43,481 nucleotides of DNA. Source: Mogibacterium sp. (lineage in GTDB: Bacteria; Bacillota; Clostridia; Peptostreptococcales; Anaerovoracaceae). The stretch spans positions 1 through 43,481 of the forward strand of contig JAFRGD010000007.1 in the NCBI GenBank assembly GCA_017433975.1, in the 5' to 3' direction. Below, in pieces: positions 6,789 through 13,831 of this stretch. The position numbers and the translations under genes were made by a program. A model generated the notes under the pieces. The model was given only the letters and a program-made list of their open reading frames with translations. It was not told where the DNA came from and made no database searches. Position 1 is the stretch's first letter; each line of letters opens with the position of its first letter.

Positions 6789-6938
6789 TTACTGAGCCTT
6801 CTTCTGCTCGCACTGCTGGTTCGCAACGCTGCAGGAAGTCTTGCTGGCCGACTGGCAGGATGTCTGGCACTCGCCGCAGCCGCCGCTGACGGAAGACTTA
6901 TTGAGATCTCTTGTCGTGATGGTCTTGATTCTCTTCAT
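6789..6938 (-). CDS. scfA: SCIFF precursor peptide, five-cysteine variant
   Basis: This 49-residue peptide has AGGAGG 8 bases before its ATG and a strong promoter. It begins MKRIKTITTRDLNKS and carries the hallmark GGCGECQTSCQS. SCIFF means six cysteines in about 45 residues, but only five are present: Cys21, 24, 28, 36 and 43. The fourth expected cysteine, in the usual SACKTSC stretch, is Ser32 (codon AGC). The residue after the next cysteine, usually Thr, is Ser37. From memory, Cys32 and Thr37 are the two residues joined by the thioether in the characterised C. thermocellum peptide CteA. The peptide is the substrate of scfB next door; its final role in Clostridia is unknown. Both substitutions are unusual, although the rest of the peptide is well conserved. 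Confidence 0.93.
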   Translation of the reverse strand: MKRIKTITTRDLNKSSVSGGCGECQTSCQSASKTSCSVANQQCEQKKAQ

Positions 6939-6966
6939 GGTACGTCCCTCCTGTTGTTACTCATCA

Positions 6967-6995
6967 AGAATATCAGATAACTCCGGGGTTGTCAA
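6967..6995 (-). promoter_or_regulatory. Promoter of scfA
   Basis: TTGACA (6990-6995, minus strand) and TATTCT (6967-6972) are 17 bases apart, ending 28 bases before the scfA start codon. The -35 box begins just after the stop codon of the upstream stress protein gene. Confidence 0.75.
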
Positions 6996-6999
6996 TCGG

Positions 7000-7779
7000 T
7001 TATTCCTTCGGCTTTGCGCGCCGGATGGTGTAGTGAAATACCGCTTCGGTCTTCATATTCCGGTTGACGACGCGGATGCGGTCGAGCATCTTGCCGGCGC
7101 CTTCCGCGTTGACCTCGATGTCGGCCAATTCGCCTTCGGAGACGTCGACCATCTCCGGCTGGCCGTTGTACGGCGGCAGATCCCATTCCTTGGTGTCTGA
7201 GTTGTAGGAGCGGTGCAGGAAGCGTACCCTGCCGCGGGTGACCGCGATGGTGTAGATGACGTCGCCGCGGACGCTCGGGAGCAGGCACTCGCTCTGCTTG
7301 AGGCTCAGCTGGCCGCGAAGGTTGACGGTGCCTTTGGCCTTGCGGTAGACCAGACCGCGGTACGCGCCATCATCGTGGACGTGCTCCTTGACGATCATCA
7401 CGTTGCAGTTGGCGTGGCGGATGACGTAGGACGCGGTCGTGCCGATGGTGTTGGCGTGGCTCGTCTTGGTCGAGCGCGTGATCACGATCATGCTGACCGC
7501 CATCTCCTGCGCGCACTCCATGATCCGCTGCCCCGGCTTCCCGATGGAAGTCCTCTGGATGACCTGATAGCGGTCCAAGCCCTCGGCGATCATCGCGAGC
7601 TTCTGCCGGAGCTCCTCGTGGATCTCCTGCTCGACTTCCTTGTCCGTGATGACACTGAAATTCTCATAGACCATCAACAGGATGATCTCAAATGCTTTCG
7701 GTGAAAAGGTCGCCTTGATCTGCTCGATCGCGGTCAGGCTGCGCGGCGATCCGTCGATGGGCACCAGCACTCTCTTCAT
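7000..7779 (-). CDS. Universal stress protein with C-terminal extension
   Basis: The first 140 of 259 residues are a UspA fold, beginning MKRVLVPIDGSPRSLTAIEQ and ending YVIRHANCNVMIVKEH. The usual nucleotide-binding pattern G-x2-G-x9-G-S is only partly present (NTIGTTASYV), so ATP binding is uncertain. Residues 145-259 are a second, beta-rich region that I do not recognise; it is conserved-looking (YTIAVTRGRVRFLHRSYNSD) and not a second Usp domain. Start 7779 has GGGAGG 5 bases upstream. It has its own promoter (7826-7854) and ends just before the scfA promoter, so it is probably transcribed alone. A role in stress survival is inferred from the family only. Confidence 0.8.
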   Translation of the reverse strand: MKRVLVPIDGSPRSLTAIEQIKATFSPKAFEIILLMVYENFSVITDKEVEQEIHEELRQKLAMIAEGLDRYQVIQRTSIGKPGQRIMECAQEMAVSMIVITRSTKTSHANTIGTTASYVIRHANCNVMIVKEHVHDDGAYRGLVYRKAKGTVNLRGQLSLKQSECLLPSVRGDVIYTIAVTRGRVRFLHRSYNSDTKEWDLPPYNGQPEMVDVSEGELADIEVNAEGAGKMLDRIRVVNRNMKTEAVFHYTIRRAKPKE

Positions 7780-7825
7780 TGCGTCCTCCCTGCTCGTTTC
7801 AAACGATTAACCCATATATATAGTT

Positions 7826-7854
7826 AGTATACATGGATTCAGACACAAAATCAA
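7826..7854 (-). promoter_or_regulatory. Promoter of the universal stress protein gene
   Basis: TTGATT (7849-7854) and TATACT (7826-7831) on the minus strand are 17 bases apart, in the short gap after the upstream membrane protein gene. Confidence 0.65.
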
Positions 7855-7857
7855 CGC

Positions 7858-8928
7858 CTAACGGACAAAGTGATTGAGCGTCATCAGGAAATCCTGGAAC
7901 AGGATGTACGCGAGCAGATAATCGTCGTCGTAGCTCACGATCACGTCGTTCTCGATGAGCCCCTCGGCTTCGAACTCGATCTTGGCCGAGCCCGCGAGGA
8001 TGGCCTTCTGCACGCCGTTCAAAAGGACGCGGTAGTTGGAGCTGACGTTGGCCCTGCGGAGCGCCGGATACGAGACGATCCGGTATTCGCCGTCCGGGGT
8101 GTCCATGTAGTACTCGTCGTGCGCGGAGCCGTTGTCCTTGTAGATCGTCCCGTAGTCCTCGCCGGACATCGTGACGCGGAAGCCGCTCTTCACATCCTTC
8201 CGGTTGCCCGTGCAGGCCGCCATCTCCTCGCCGTCCGGATCGTAGATGGTGACGGAGAGCGGATCGAAGACCGCGACGCAGCGGCCGTACTCGTTGTCGT
8301 CCATGTCGCGGACGACGGCGGTCTTGCCGTAGTAATAGTAAGCGCGGAAGAGGTCGAGCGACGTCTTGGCCGTCCGGCCCTCGCGGCCGATCTCCTCGAT
8401 CAGCTCCCGAAGGTCGTCGAGCATGACCGCTGACGCTTCTTTGTACGCCACGAACCCGGAGTACTTCTTCGGTGTGACCACGACGCCCTTGGTGTCGATC
8501 AGCTGTTCCAGGCGCCACTTCTGGTCTTCCGGAACGGTCAGGTTATCCAGGTTGCTGCTGGTCTCGACCACTAACCGCTCTTTTTCCTTCGCGATGAGCA
8601 CGTAGTCCTTGAAGACGCCCGGCCCGAAGATCACGCAGTTCCCTCTGTGGGTGTAGTGCGAGCCGAGCCACGGCTTGCCGAGCGGCGTGTCGAGTTCGCG
8701 GAGCTTTTCATAGAGCGCCTCGACGGACAGATCCGGCAGCGCCTCGGTCTCCCGCTCGTAAGCGTTCCGCTCACGGAAGGACGAGGACCCCAGCGTATAG
8801 TGGATGCCGAACACGACGACCAGCGCGACGAACCCCATGATCATATGCCCTGTGGTCAGCGCGCTGACGCCGAAGATGATGCACAGCGCGATGACCAGTT
8901 TCCGAAGCGTATCTCTGCTCATTTTCAT
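7858..8928 (-). CDS. Two-TM membrane protein of unknown function
   Basis: The 356-residue protein has two adjacent membrane helices (about residues 9-27, LVIALCIIFGVSALT, and 29-45, MGFVALVVVFGIHYTLG), followed by about 310 soluble residues with no enzyme motif that I recognise. The C-terminal third (TGNRKDVKSGFRVTMSGED, NVSSNYRVLL, FEAEGLIENDVIVSYDDDY) is beta-rich and could be a Tubby/LURP-like scaffold, but this is weak. Its ATG overlaps the stop of the upstream acyl-CoA synthetase gene in an ATGA arrangement, so the two are translationally coupled and probably work together. Confidence 0.75.
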   Translation of the reverse strand: MKMSRDTLRKLVIALCIIFGVSALTTGHMIMGFVALVVVFGIHYTLGSSSFRERNAYERETEALPDLSVEALYEKLRELDTPLGKPWLGSHYTHRGNCVIFGPGVFKDYVLIAKEKERLVVETSSNLDNLTVPEDQKWRLEQLIDTKGVVVTPKKYSGFVAYKEASAVMLDDLRELIEEIGREGRTAKTSLDLFRAYYYYGKTAVVRDMDDNEYGRCVAVFDPLSVTIYDPDGEEMAACTGNRKDVKSGFRVTMSGEDYGTIYKDNGSAHDEYYMDTPDGEYRIVSYPALRRANVSSNYRVLLNGVQKAILAGSAKIEFEAEGLIENDVIVSYDDDYLLAYILFQDFLMTLNHFVR

Positions 8929-10379
8929 TTATTGTTCTCCGCTTCCTTTGCCGCCTGATCGAGCAGTTCTTCCTTGTGGTACATGATCCTGCTGTATCTT
9001 CTGAGCGCGACCATCGCGTTGACGGCCTGCTCCATGGTCGAATACGCAGGGATGCCGTGGTCGCGGAGCTTCATGATCGCCTCGCGGCACTCGTGTCCGC
9101 CCTGGCACTCCATGATGAACGGCTTGCCGAGGTTCTTGTACTGCTTGTGGATCGCGATGACGGTGTCGGTGATGGCTTCGACGTCGGTCACTGCAGTCGG
9201 GCAGACGGAGATCATGATCCCGTCGACGTTCTCATCGCGGTACGCGGTGCGGAGCGCGCCGCCGTACATGTCGGACGTCGCGGTCCCGCTGATGTCGATC
9301 GGATTGAGCGGCGAGCCGAACGGCGGCATGTACTTGCGGATGTTGGTCCGGAGCTCCGGCGAGATGTCCTTGAGCTCCTTGAGCGGATAGCCGAGGCGCT
9401 CGAAGTGGTCGCACGCGAGGAGTCCCGCGCCGCCGCCGTTGGTGATCATGACGACGTTGTCGCCTCTCAGCGGCGGGCAGTTGCCGAGCGCCAGCGAGGT
9501 GTCGAGGAATTCCATCCAGGTGTTCTCTCTCATGACGCCGGATTCTTCAAACAGCTTGTCGTATTCTTCGTTGGAGTGGCCCCGGTTCTCGGACGCCGTG
9601 TGCGCGAATGCGGCCTTGACGCCGATCTTGGAGGCGCCGACCTTGATGACCGTGATCGGCTTCTCGCACTCGAGGCAGGCTTTTTTGAACGCCTCCGGGC
9701 TGTCCAGCGCTTCGATGTAGACCGCAATGGACTTGGTGTGCGGTTCCTGATCCGCGTATTTGATCATCTCGCAGAAGTCGACGTCCGCCTTGTTGCCGAG
9801 GCCGACGAACATGCTGATCCCGAAGTGCTCCAGCTGCGATGAACCGAGCGCCGCGAGCAGGTTGGAGCCGGACTGGGAGATCAGCGCGACCGGACCCTTG
9901 TTCGGCAGGTACGGGACGAAACCACAGTTGAAATCGTGGTACGGGGTGCCGATGCCGACCAGGTTCGGGCCGATCAGCGGGAGCTCGTTCTCCCTGCAGT
10001 ACATCGCGATCTCGGTCTGCAGGTCCTTATTGCCGACTTCGCCGAAGCCGGAGGACGAAACGACGGCGATCTTGACGCCCTTCTTCACGCAGTCCTTGAG
10101 GGCATCAAAGACCGCGACCGCCGGCAGCGCGACGAACGCCAGATCGACCTCGTCCGGGATGTCGTTGATGTTCTTGAACGCCTCCAGACCCGCGACCGTC
10201 TCGGCCTTAAGGTTGACCGGATAGATGATCCCCTCGTAGCCGGACCGGCGGAGCCCCTGGATGACCTTGAACCCGACCTTGGTCTCATTTCTGCTGGCAC
10301 CGATGACGGCGACCGATCTCGGCTTGAACGCGTATTCCAGCCGGTCAATAACGTACTGTCTTGCCTCTTTTACTTCCAT
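8925..10379 (-). CDS. ADP-forming acetyl/acyl-CoA synthetase, alpha-subunit type
   Basis: The 484-residue protein has the three domains of the NDP-forming acyl-CoA synthetase alpha chain. A CoA-binding Rossmann domain comes first (residues 18-140: PRSVAVIGASRNETKVGF, IYPVN, IGPN), then two ligase-CoA domains (ALISQSGSN near 165; NGGGAG). His260 in AFAHTAS sits where the phosphohistidine of the archaeal ACD alpha subunit lies. The enzyme class converts acyl-CoA, ADP and phosphate to the acid, CoA and ATP. The ATP-grasp beta domain is absent and no beta gene is nearby, so a partner elsewhere or another role must be assumed. AAGGAG lies 9 bases before the start. It is coupled to the membrane protein gene downstream. 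Confidence 0.85.
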   Translation of the reverse strand: MEVKEARQYVIDRLEYAFKPRSVAVIGASRNETKVGFKVIQGLRRSGYEGIIYPVNLKAETVAGLEAFKNINDIPDEVDLAFVALPAVAVFDALKDCVKKGVKIAVVSSSGFGEVGNKDLQTEIAMYCRENELPLIGPNLVGIGTPYHDFNCGFVPYLPNKGPVALISQSGSNLLAALGSSQLEHFGISMFVGLGNKADVDFCEMIKYADQEPHTKSIAVYIEALDSPEAFKKACLECEKPITVIKVGASKIGVKAAFAHTASENRGHSNEEYDKLFEESGVMRENTWMEFLDTSLALGNCPPLRGDNVVMITNGGGAGLLACDHFERLGYPLKELKDISPELRTNIRKYMPPFGSPLNPIDISGTATSDMYGGALRTAYRDENVDGIMISVCPTAVTDVEAITDTVIAIHKQYKNLGKPFIMECQGGHECREAIMKLRDHGIPAYSTMEQAVNAMVALRRYSRIMYHKEELLDQAAKEAENNK

Positions 10380-10404
10380 CTGCGATCTCTCCTTCTTTTG
10401 AGAA

Positions 10405-10434
10405 CAAACCTTTAAACCCTTTAAACCCTTGAAA
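10405..10434 (-). repeat. Short AAGGGTTT direct repeats upstream of the acyl-CoA synthetase gene
   Basis: On the minus strand this stretch reads as three consecutive AAGGGTTT/AAAGGTTT units between the gap terminator and the synthetase ribosome binding site. It may be a regulatory site or just a low-complexity leader. Confidence 0.4.
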
Positions 10435-10473
10435 AATAAAGCAACGGATCCCGGTCATGCGGAGCCGGGACCC
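10432..10473 (-). terminator. Terminator of gap
   Basis: A 9-bp stem (GGGTCCCGG pairing with CCGGGATCC, one wobble pair, 10446-10473) lies 16 bases after the GAPDH stop codon on the minus strand. It is followed by TTGCTTTATTTTTC. Confidence 0.65.
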
Positions 10474-10488
10474 GATGAATCCTCCGGA

Positions 10489-11502
10489 TCAGAGTTTTGC
10501 CATGTAAGCCATCGTGCGGATCAGCTGGTTGACGTAGCTCATCTCGTTGTCGTACCAGGAGACCACGCGGACTTCGAAGATGTGGGTGCCGCACTGCTGC
10601 GCCATGGTCTGGGTCGCGTCAAACAGCGAACCGTAGCTCATGCCGATGATATCCGAGGAGACGATCTCGTCCTCGGTGTAGCCGAAGCTCTCGGTGACCG
10701 CAGCCTTCATCGCGGCGTTGATGCCCTCGACGCTGACGGTGTCGGTCATGTCCTTGAGGGTCGCGTCCAGGATGGTGATGGAACCGGTCGCGACCGGGAC
10801 TCTCTGCGCGGAGCCGATCATCTTGCCGGCGAGTTCCGGGATGACCAGGCCGATCGCCTGAGCCGCGCCGGTCGTGGTCGGTACGATGTTGACCGCCGCG
10901 CCTCTCGCTCTTCTGAATCTGTCCTTCGCGTCCGGAGCGTCCAGGATCTTCTGGTCGCCGGTGTACGCGTGGATGGTGGTCATGAAGCCCGTGCGGACCT
11001 CTCTGTACTCGTTGAGGGCCTTGGCCATCGGAGCGAGGCAGTTGGTCGTGCAGGACGCGCCGGAAACGATGGTGTCTTCCGCCGTCAGGGTCTCATGGTT
11101 GACGCCGTAGACGATCGTCTTGAGGTCGCTGCCGGCCGGAGCCGAGATCAGGACCTTCTTAGCGCCGGCGTCGATGTGAGCCTGGGATTTCGCCTTGGAA
11201 GTGTAGAAGCCGGTGCACTCGAGGACCATATCGATATCCAGTTCTTTCCACGGCAGGTTGACCGCGTCCTTTTCCTTGTAGATGGTGATCTCTTTTCCGT
11301 CGACGATGATCGAATTGTCGGTGTTTTCAACGGTGTGGCCCGCATAGGACCCCTGTACGCTGTCGTACTTCAGCAGATACGCGAGCATCTTCGGCGAAGC
11401 CAGATCGTTGATTGCAACGACCTCAAAATCCTCCATCTCCATGACCTTGCGGAACGCAAGTCTGCCGATCCTGCCAAATCCATTGATTGCAAGTCTGATC
11501 AT
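10489..11502 (-). CDS. gap: Glyceraldehyde-3-phosphate dehydrogenase (NAD type)
   Basis: This glycolytic enzyme oxidises glyceraldehyde-3-phosphate to 1,3-bisphosphoglycerate in the cytosol. The 337 residues show the Rossmann motif [13 protein letters not shown], Asp33 (typical of NAD preference), the active-site SGASCTTNC with Cys151, the catalytic His178 in [10 protein letters not shown], and the C-terminal [14 protein letters not shown]. Length and motifs are fully normal. GGGGAGGAG precedes the ATG by 6 bases. It lies 79 bases after the dehydrogenase gene and I see no convincing promoter in that gap, so it may be read from upstream. It is not clustered with pgk or tpi here. Confidence 0.97.
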   Translation of the reverse strand: MIRLAINGFGRIGRLAFRKVMEMEDFEVVAINDLASPKMLAYLLKYDSVQGSYAGHTVENTDNSIIVDGKEITIYKEKDAVNLPWKELDIDMVLECTGFYTSKAKSQAHIDAGAKKVLISAPAGSDLKTIVYGVNHETLTAEDTIVSGASCTTNCLAPMAKALNEYREVRTGFMTTIHAYTGDQKILDAPDAKDRFRRARGAAVNIVPTTTGAAQAIGLVIPELAGKMIGSAQRVPVATGSITILDATLKDMTDTVSVEGINAAMKAAVTESFGYTEDEIVSSDIIGMSYGSLFDATQTMAQQCGTHIFEVRVVSWYDNEMSYVNQLIRTMAYMAKL

Positions 11503-11581
11503 AAAAATCTCCTCCCCTTTATATGAAAATATTATGGTTGTCTGTTTCAGTCCGCCGGCCGCAGCCGGCTCTATTGCCCGG

Positions 11582-12700
11582 TCAGTCCTCGAACGGGAAC
11601 TTCACGTCGATCTGAAGCGCGTCGCGGACCTCGGTGAGTTCCTTCTGGACGGACTCGCTGACCGGTACGCCCTTGTCCTTGCGGTACTCCTTCATGATCC
11701 ATTCCTTATCGCCCGCGACGTAGATGGTATCGTGGCCCGGCGCCTTGGCGGAAGCCCGCAGCTGCCGGACGATCTCGCCCGACACGCGGCCGAACGCCTC
11801 GGTGCCGAGGAACGCTTCCGGATCGATCACGATGAAGAAGTGCCCCAGGTGGTACGGCCTCGGATTGCCCTCCGCGTCGACATTCGAGATGTCCTTCATG
11901 AAGATCCCGCCTGCGAGCGCCGCGGAGAGGATCTCCACCGCCGCGCAGTATCCGTACCCCTTGTAGCCGCCGAGTTCTTCGCCGATGCCGCCGAGCGGCG
12001 CCAGCGCAGCCTGTCCGGCCCGGATCGACCTCAGCGCCTGACCGGCGTCCGTGATCGCCTTGCCGTCTCTGCCGACGACCAGTCCTTCCGGCGCTTCTTT
12101 GCCGATCCGCTCGTAGTACTCGAGCTTGCCGTTCTGCGTGATCGAAGTCGCGCAGTCGATCAGGAACGGATACTTCTCGTCGGTCGGGAGCCCGATCGTG
12201 ATCGGGTTGGTCCCCATCATGTTGTCGACGCCGAACGTCGGCGCGACCGACGGCCTGGCGTTCGTCCCGGTGATGCCGATCATCCCCTGGTCGGTAGCCA
12301 TCGACACCCAGTACCCGGCGATCCCATAGTGCGACGAATTGCGCACCGCGATGCAGGCGGTCCCGTACTTGCGGGCCTTTTCGATCGCCATCTCCATCGC
12401 CATATGGCTCGCAACCATGCCCATCCCGTCATTGGCATCGAGCACCGCGGTCGTCGGCGCCTCCCGGATGATATCCACCTTGGTCACCGGGTTCAGGATC
12501 CCGGCGTTGATGCGGTCGACGTAAATCGGCTTGAATCGATTGACCCCGTGGCTCTCGATCCCCCTGCGGTCGCTCTCCATCAGCACATCCGCGCAGATCC
12601 GCGCGTCCGCCTCCGGAACGCCCAGCTTCACGAAGGCCTGCACCATGAAATCCCCGATGACATCCCAGCTCACATAAGGTCTTGTTTCATTGATCTCCAT
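11582..12700 (-). CDS. Ldh2/malate-type NAD(P)-dependent dehydrogenase
   Basis: This 372-residue oxidoreductase belongs to the Ldh2 family (malate, lactate, ureidoglycolate and sulfolactate dehydrogenases). Family patterns include [20 protein letters not shown], the catalytic-region [36 protein letters not shown] and GGYKGYGY near residue 255. The exact 2-hydroxy acid substrate cannot be read from sequence. I start at 12700, which has AGAGGAG and 5 bases; the frame is open 33 codons further but without a site. The upstream region holds a promoter with a 12-bp palindrome and a GCCTGCC/GGCAGGC hairpin in the leader, so expression is probably regulated, perhaps by redox state. Confidence 0.85.
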   Translation of the reverse strand: MEINETRPYVSWDVIGDFMVQAFVKLGVPEADARICADVLMESDRRGIESHGVNRFKPIYVDRINAGILNPVTKVDIIREAPTTAVLDANDGMGMVASHMAMEMAIEKARKYGTACIAVRNSSHYGIAGYWVSMATDQGMIGITGTNARPSVAPTFGVDNMMGTNPITIGLPTDEKYPFLIDCATSITQNGKLEYYERIGKEAPEGLVVGRDGKAITDAGQALRSIRAGQAALAPLGGIGEELGGYKGYGYCAAVEILSAALAGGIFMKDISNVDAEGNPRPYHLGHFFIVIDPEAFLGTEAFGRVSGEIVRQLRASAKAPGHDTIYVAGDKEWIMKEYRKDKGVPVSESVQKELTEVRDALQIDVKFPFED

Positions 12701-12746
12701 AGATTCTCCTCTTGCCTGCCTGCCGGGCAGGCCCAATCTACAGCAA

Positions 12747-12775
12747 ATTTTATCACAATTGTGAAAAAGAACCAA
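12747..12775 (-). promoter_or_regulatory. Promoter of the Ldh2-type gene with palindromic operator
   Basis: TTGGTT (12770-12775) and TAAAAT (12747-12752) on the minus strand are 17 bases apart. The spacer contains the perfect palindrome TCACAATTGTGA (12753-12764), a likely repressor site. Another inverted repeat, ATACAAC/GTTGTAT (12814-12834), lies about 40 bases upstream of the -35 box. Confidence 0.6.
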
Positions 12776-12845
12776 TACAATGGACGCAAAAAGAAACACG
12801 TTGGATACGCTTAATACAACCGCTTAAGTTGTATACCTTTTGCGG

Positions 12846-13159
12846 CTTTCCGGACCTACGGGCGGGCTCATGGGTGGCGGATCCTCGACGCATTCCGGGT
12901 TTCCGGACAACTTAGTTGTCCGGGTAACCGGTTATGAGTCGTTTTCGGGGCGGGTTCTCGACGCATTTCGGGTTTTCGGACAACTTAGTTGTCCGGGTAA
13001 CCGGTTATGAGTCGTTTTCGGGGCGGATTCTCGACGCATTTCGGGTTTCCGGACAACTTAGTTGTCCGGGTAACCGGTTATGAGTCGTTTTCGAGGCGGA
13101 TTCTCGACGCATTTCGGGTTTCCGAACGGCAAAGTCGTCCGAAAACCCGGTTTGAGTCG
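12846..13159 (+). repeat. Tandem array of 73-bp palindromic units, array 1
   Basis: Three near-identical units and one diverged unit begin at CTCGACG at 12884, 12957, 13030 and 13103, a period of exactly 73 bp. A decayed partial copy precedes them from 12846. Each unit has a central inverted repeat (arms CCGGACAACT and AGTTGTCCGG around one T, perfect at 12903-12923 and 13049-13069), then TAACCGGTTA, with outer arms CGACGCAT and ATGAGTCG. The whole unit is an imperfect palindrome of about 55 bp with a G-rich linker. The array lies upstream of the divergent promoters of the Ldh2-type gene and the MarR-type gene. The period is not a multiple of three, so it does not encode protein repeats. Confidence 0.9.
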
Positions 13160-13226
13160 ACCCGCGGCACGGCCGGCGAGTCACGCTGCCGGGGGCCCTG
13201 CTCGACCGGACTCTACTTTTAAAGGA

Positions 13227-13277
13227 TTGACAGGTGTGCGTGCAATTGATATAATTTTCATATAATTGTGTGCAATT
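13227..13277 (+). promoter_or_regulatory. Promoter and operator of the OhrR-like gene
   Basis: TTGACA (13227-13232) and TATAAT (13250-13255) are 17 bases apart. An inverted repeat AATTG-TGTG-CAATT (13264-13277) covers the likely start of transcription, and a second TGCAATT lies inside the spacer. AATTG/CAATT arms resemble OhrR-type operators (TACAATT-AATTGTA), so autorepression is likely. Confidence 0.7.
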
Positions 13278-13315
13278 CAATCGTGCGGTTTGTTTGGGGG
13301 AGAAAGGAGCCGGAA

Positions 13316-13768
13316 ATGGCCGAGCGTTCCGGATATGAGGGGCTGAAGCTGGAGAACCAGCTGTGTTTTCCGCTGTATGCGTGTTCGAAGGAGATCATCA
13401 AGCAGTACAAGCCGTTTTTGGACAAGATTGACCTGACGTATACGCAGTACATCACGATGATGGTGCTGTGGGAGGAAAAGCAGATCGGCGTGAAGGCGCT
13501 GGGCGAGAAGCTGTATCTGGATTCGGGGACGCTGACGCCGCTGCTGAAGAAACTGGAGGCCAAGGGGTTGATCACGCGGCACCGGTCCAAAGAGGATGAG
13601 CGGAATCTCATCGTCACGATCACGGAGGCCGGCGAGGCGCTCCGGGACGAGGCGGTCGACATTCCGATGGATATGGGAAAATGCGTGGATCTGAGTCCGG
13701 ACGAGGCGATGGTGCTGTACCAGCTCCTCTATTCGATTCTCGGGAAGATCAGCGCCAAGGGTGAATGA
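13316..13768 (+). CDS. ohrR: MarR family regulator, OhrR type (organic peroxide sensing)
   Basis: This 150-residue winged-helix repressor starts at an ATG with AAAGGAG 6 bases upstream. It has the OhrR signature: Cys17 in LENQLCFPLYA, Tyr31 and Tyr42, with spacings of 14 and 11 that equal those of Cys15, Tyr29 and Tyr40 in the Bacillus subtilis protein. Those residues form the peroxide sensor. The DNA-binding part reads LGEKLYLDSGTLTPLLKKLE then GLITRHRSKEDERNL. No ohr peroxidase gene is adjacent, so the target must lie elsewhere or be an adjoining gene. A strong promoter with an operator-like repeat precedes it and a hairpin terminator follows. Confidence 0.85.
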   Translation: MAERSGYEGLKLENQLCFPLYACSKEIIKQYKPFLDKIDLTYTQYITMMVLWEEKQIGVKALGEKLYLDSGTLTPLLKKLEAKGLITRHRSKEDERNLIVTITEAGEALRDEAVDIPMDMGKCVDLSPDEAMVLYQLLYSILGKISAKGE

Positions 13769-13787
13769 TTCGCCGGCAAAACACCAC

Positions 13788-13816
13788 AAAAGCTCCGCGC
13801 TGCCGCGGAGCTTTTT
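13788..13816. terminator. Bidirectional terminator
   Basis: AGCTCCGCG (13791-13799) and CGCGGAGCT (13804-13812) form a perfect 9-bp stem. It is flanked by AAA on the left and TTTTT on the right, so it can end both the plus-strand regulator gene and the minus-strand gene converging on it. Confidence 0.85.
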
Positions 13817-13831
13817 GGATGCCCGGATGGG

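Noticed and set aside
12884..13159. CRISPR array
   Set aside because: The units are contiguous 73-bp copies without unique spacers, and no cas genes are present.
12846..13265. Open frames across the 73-bp array giving repeated FRGGFSTHFGF-type peptides
   Set aside because: The period of 73 changes frame at each unit, there is no ribosome binding site, and the palindromic DNA structure explains the repetition.
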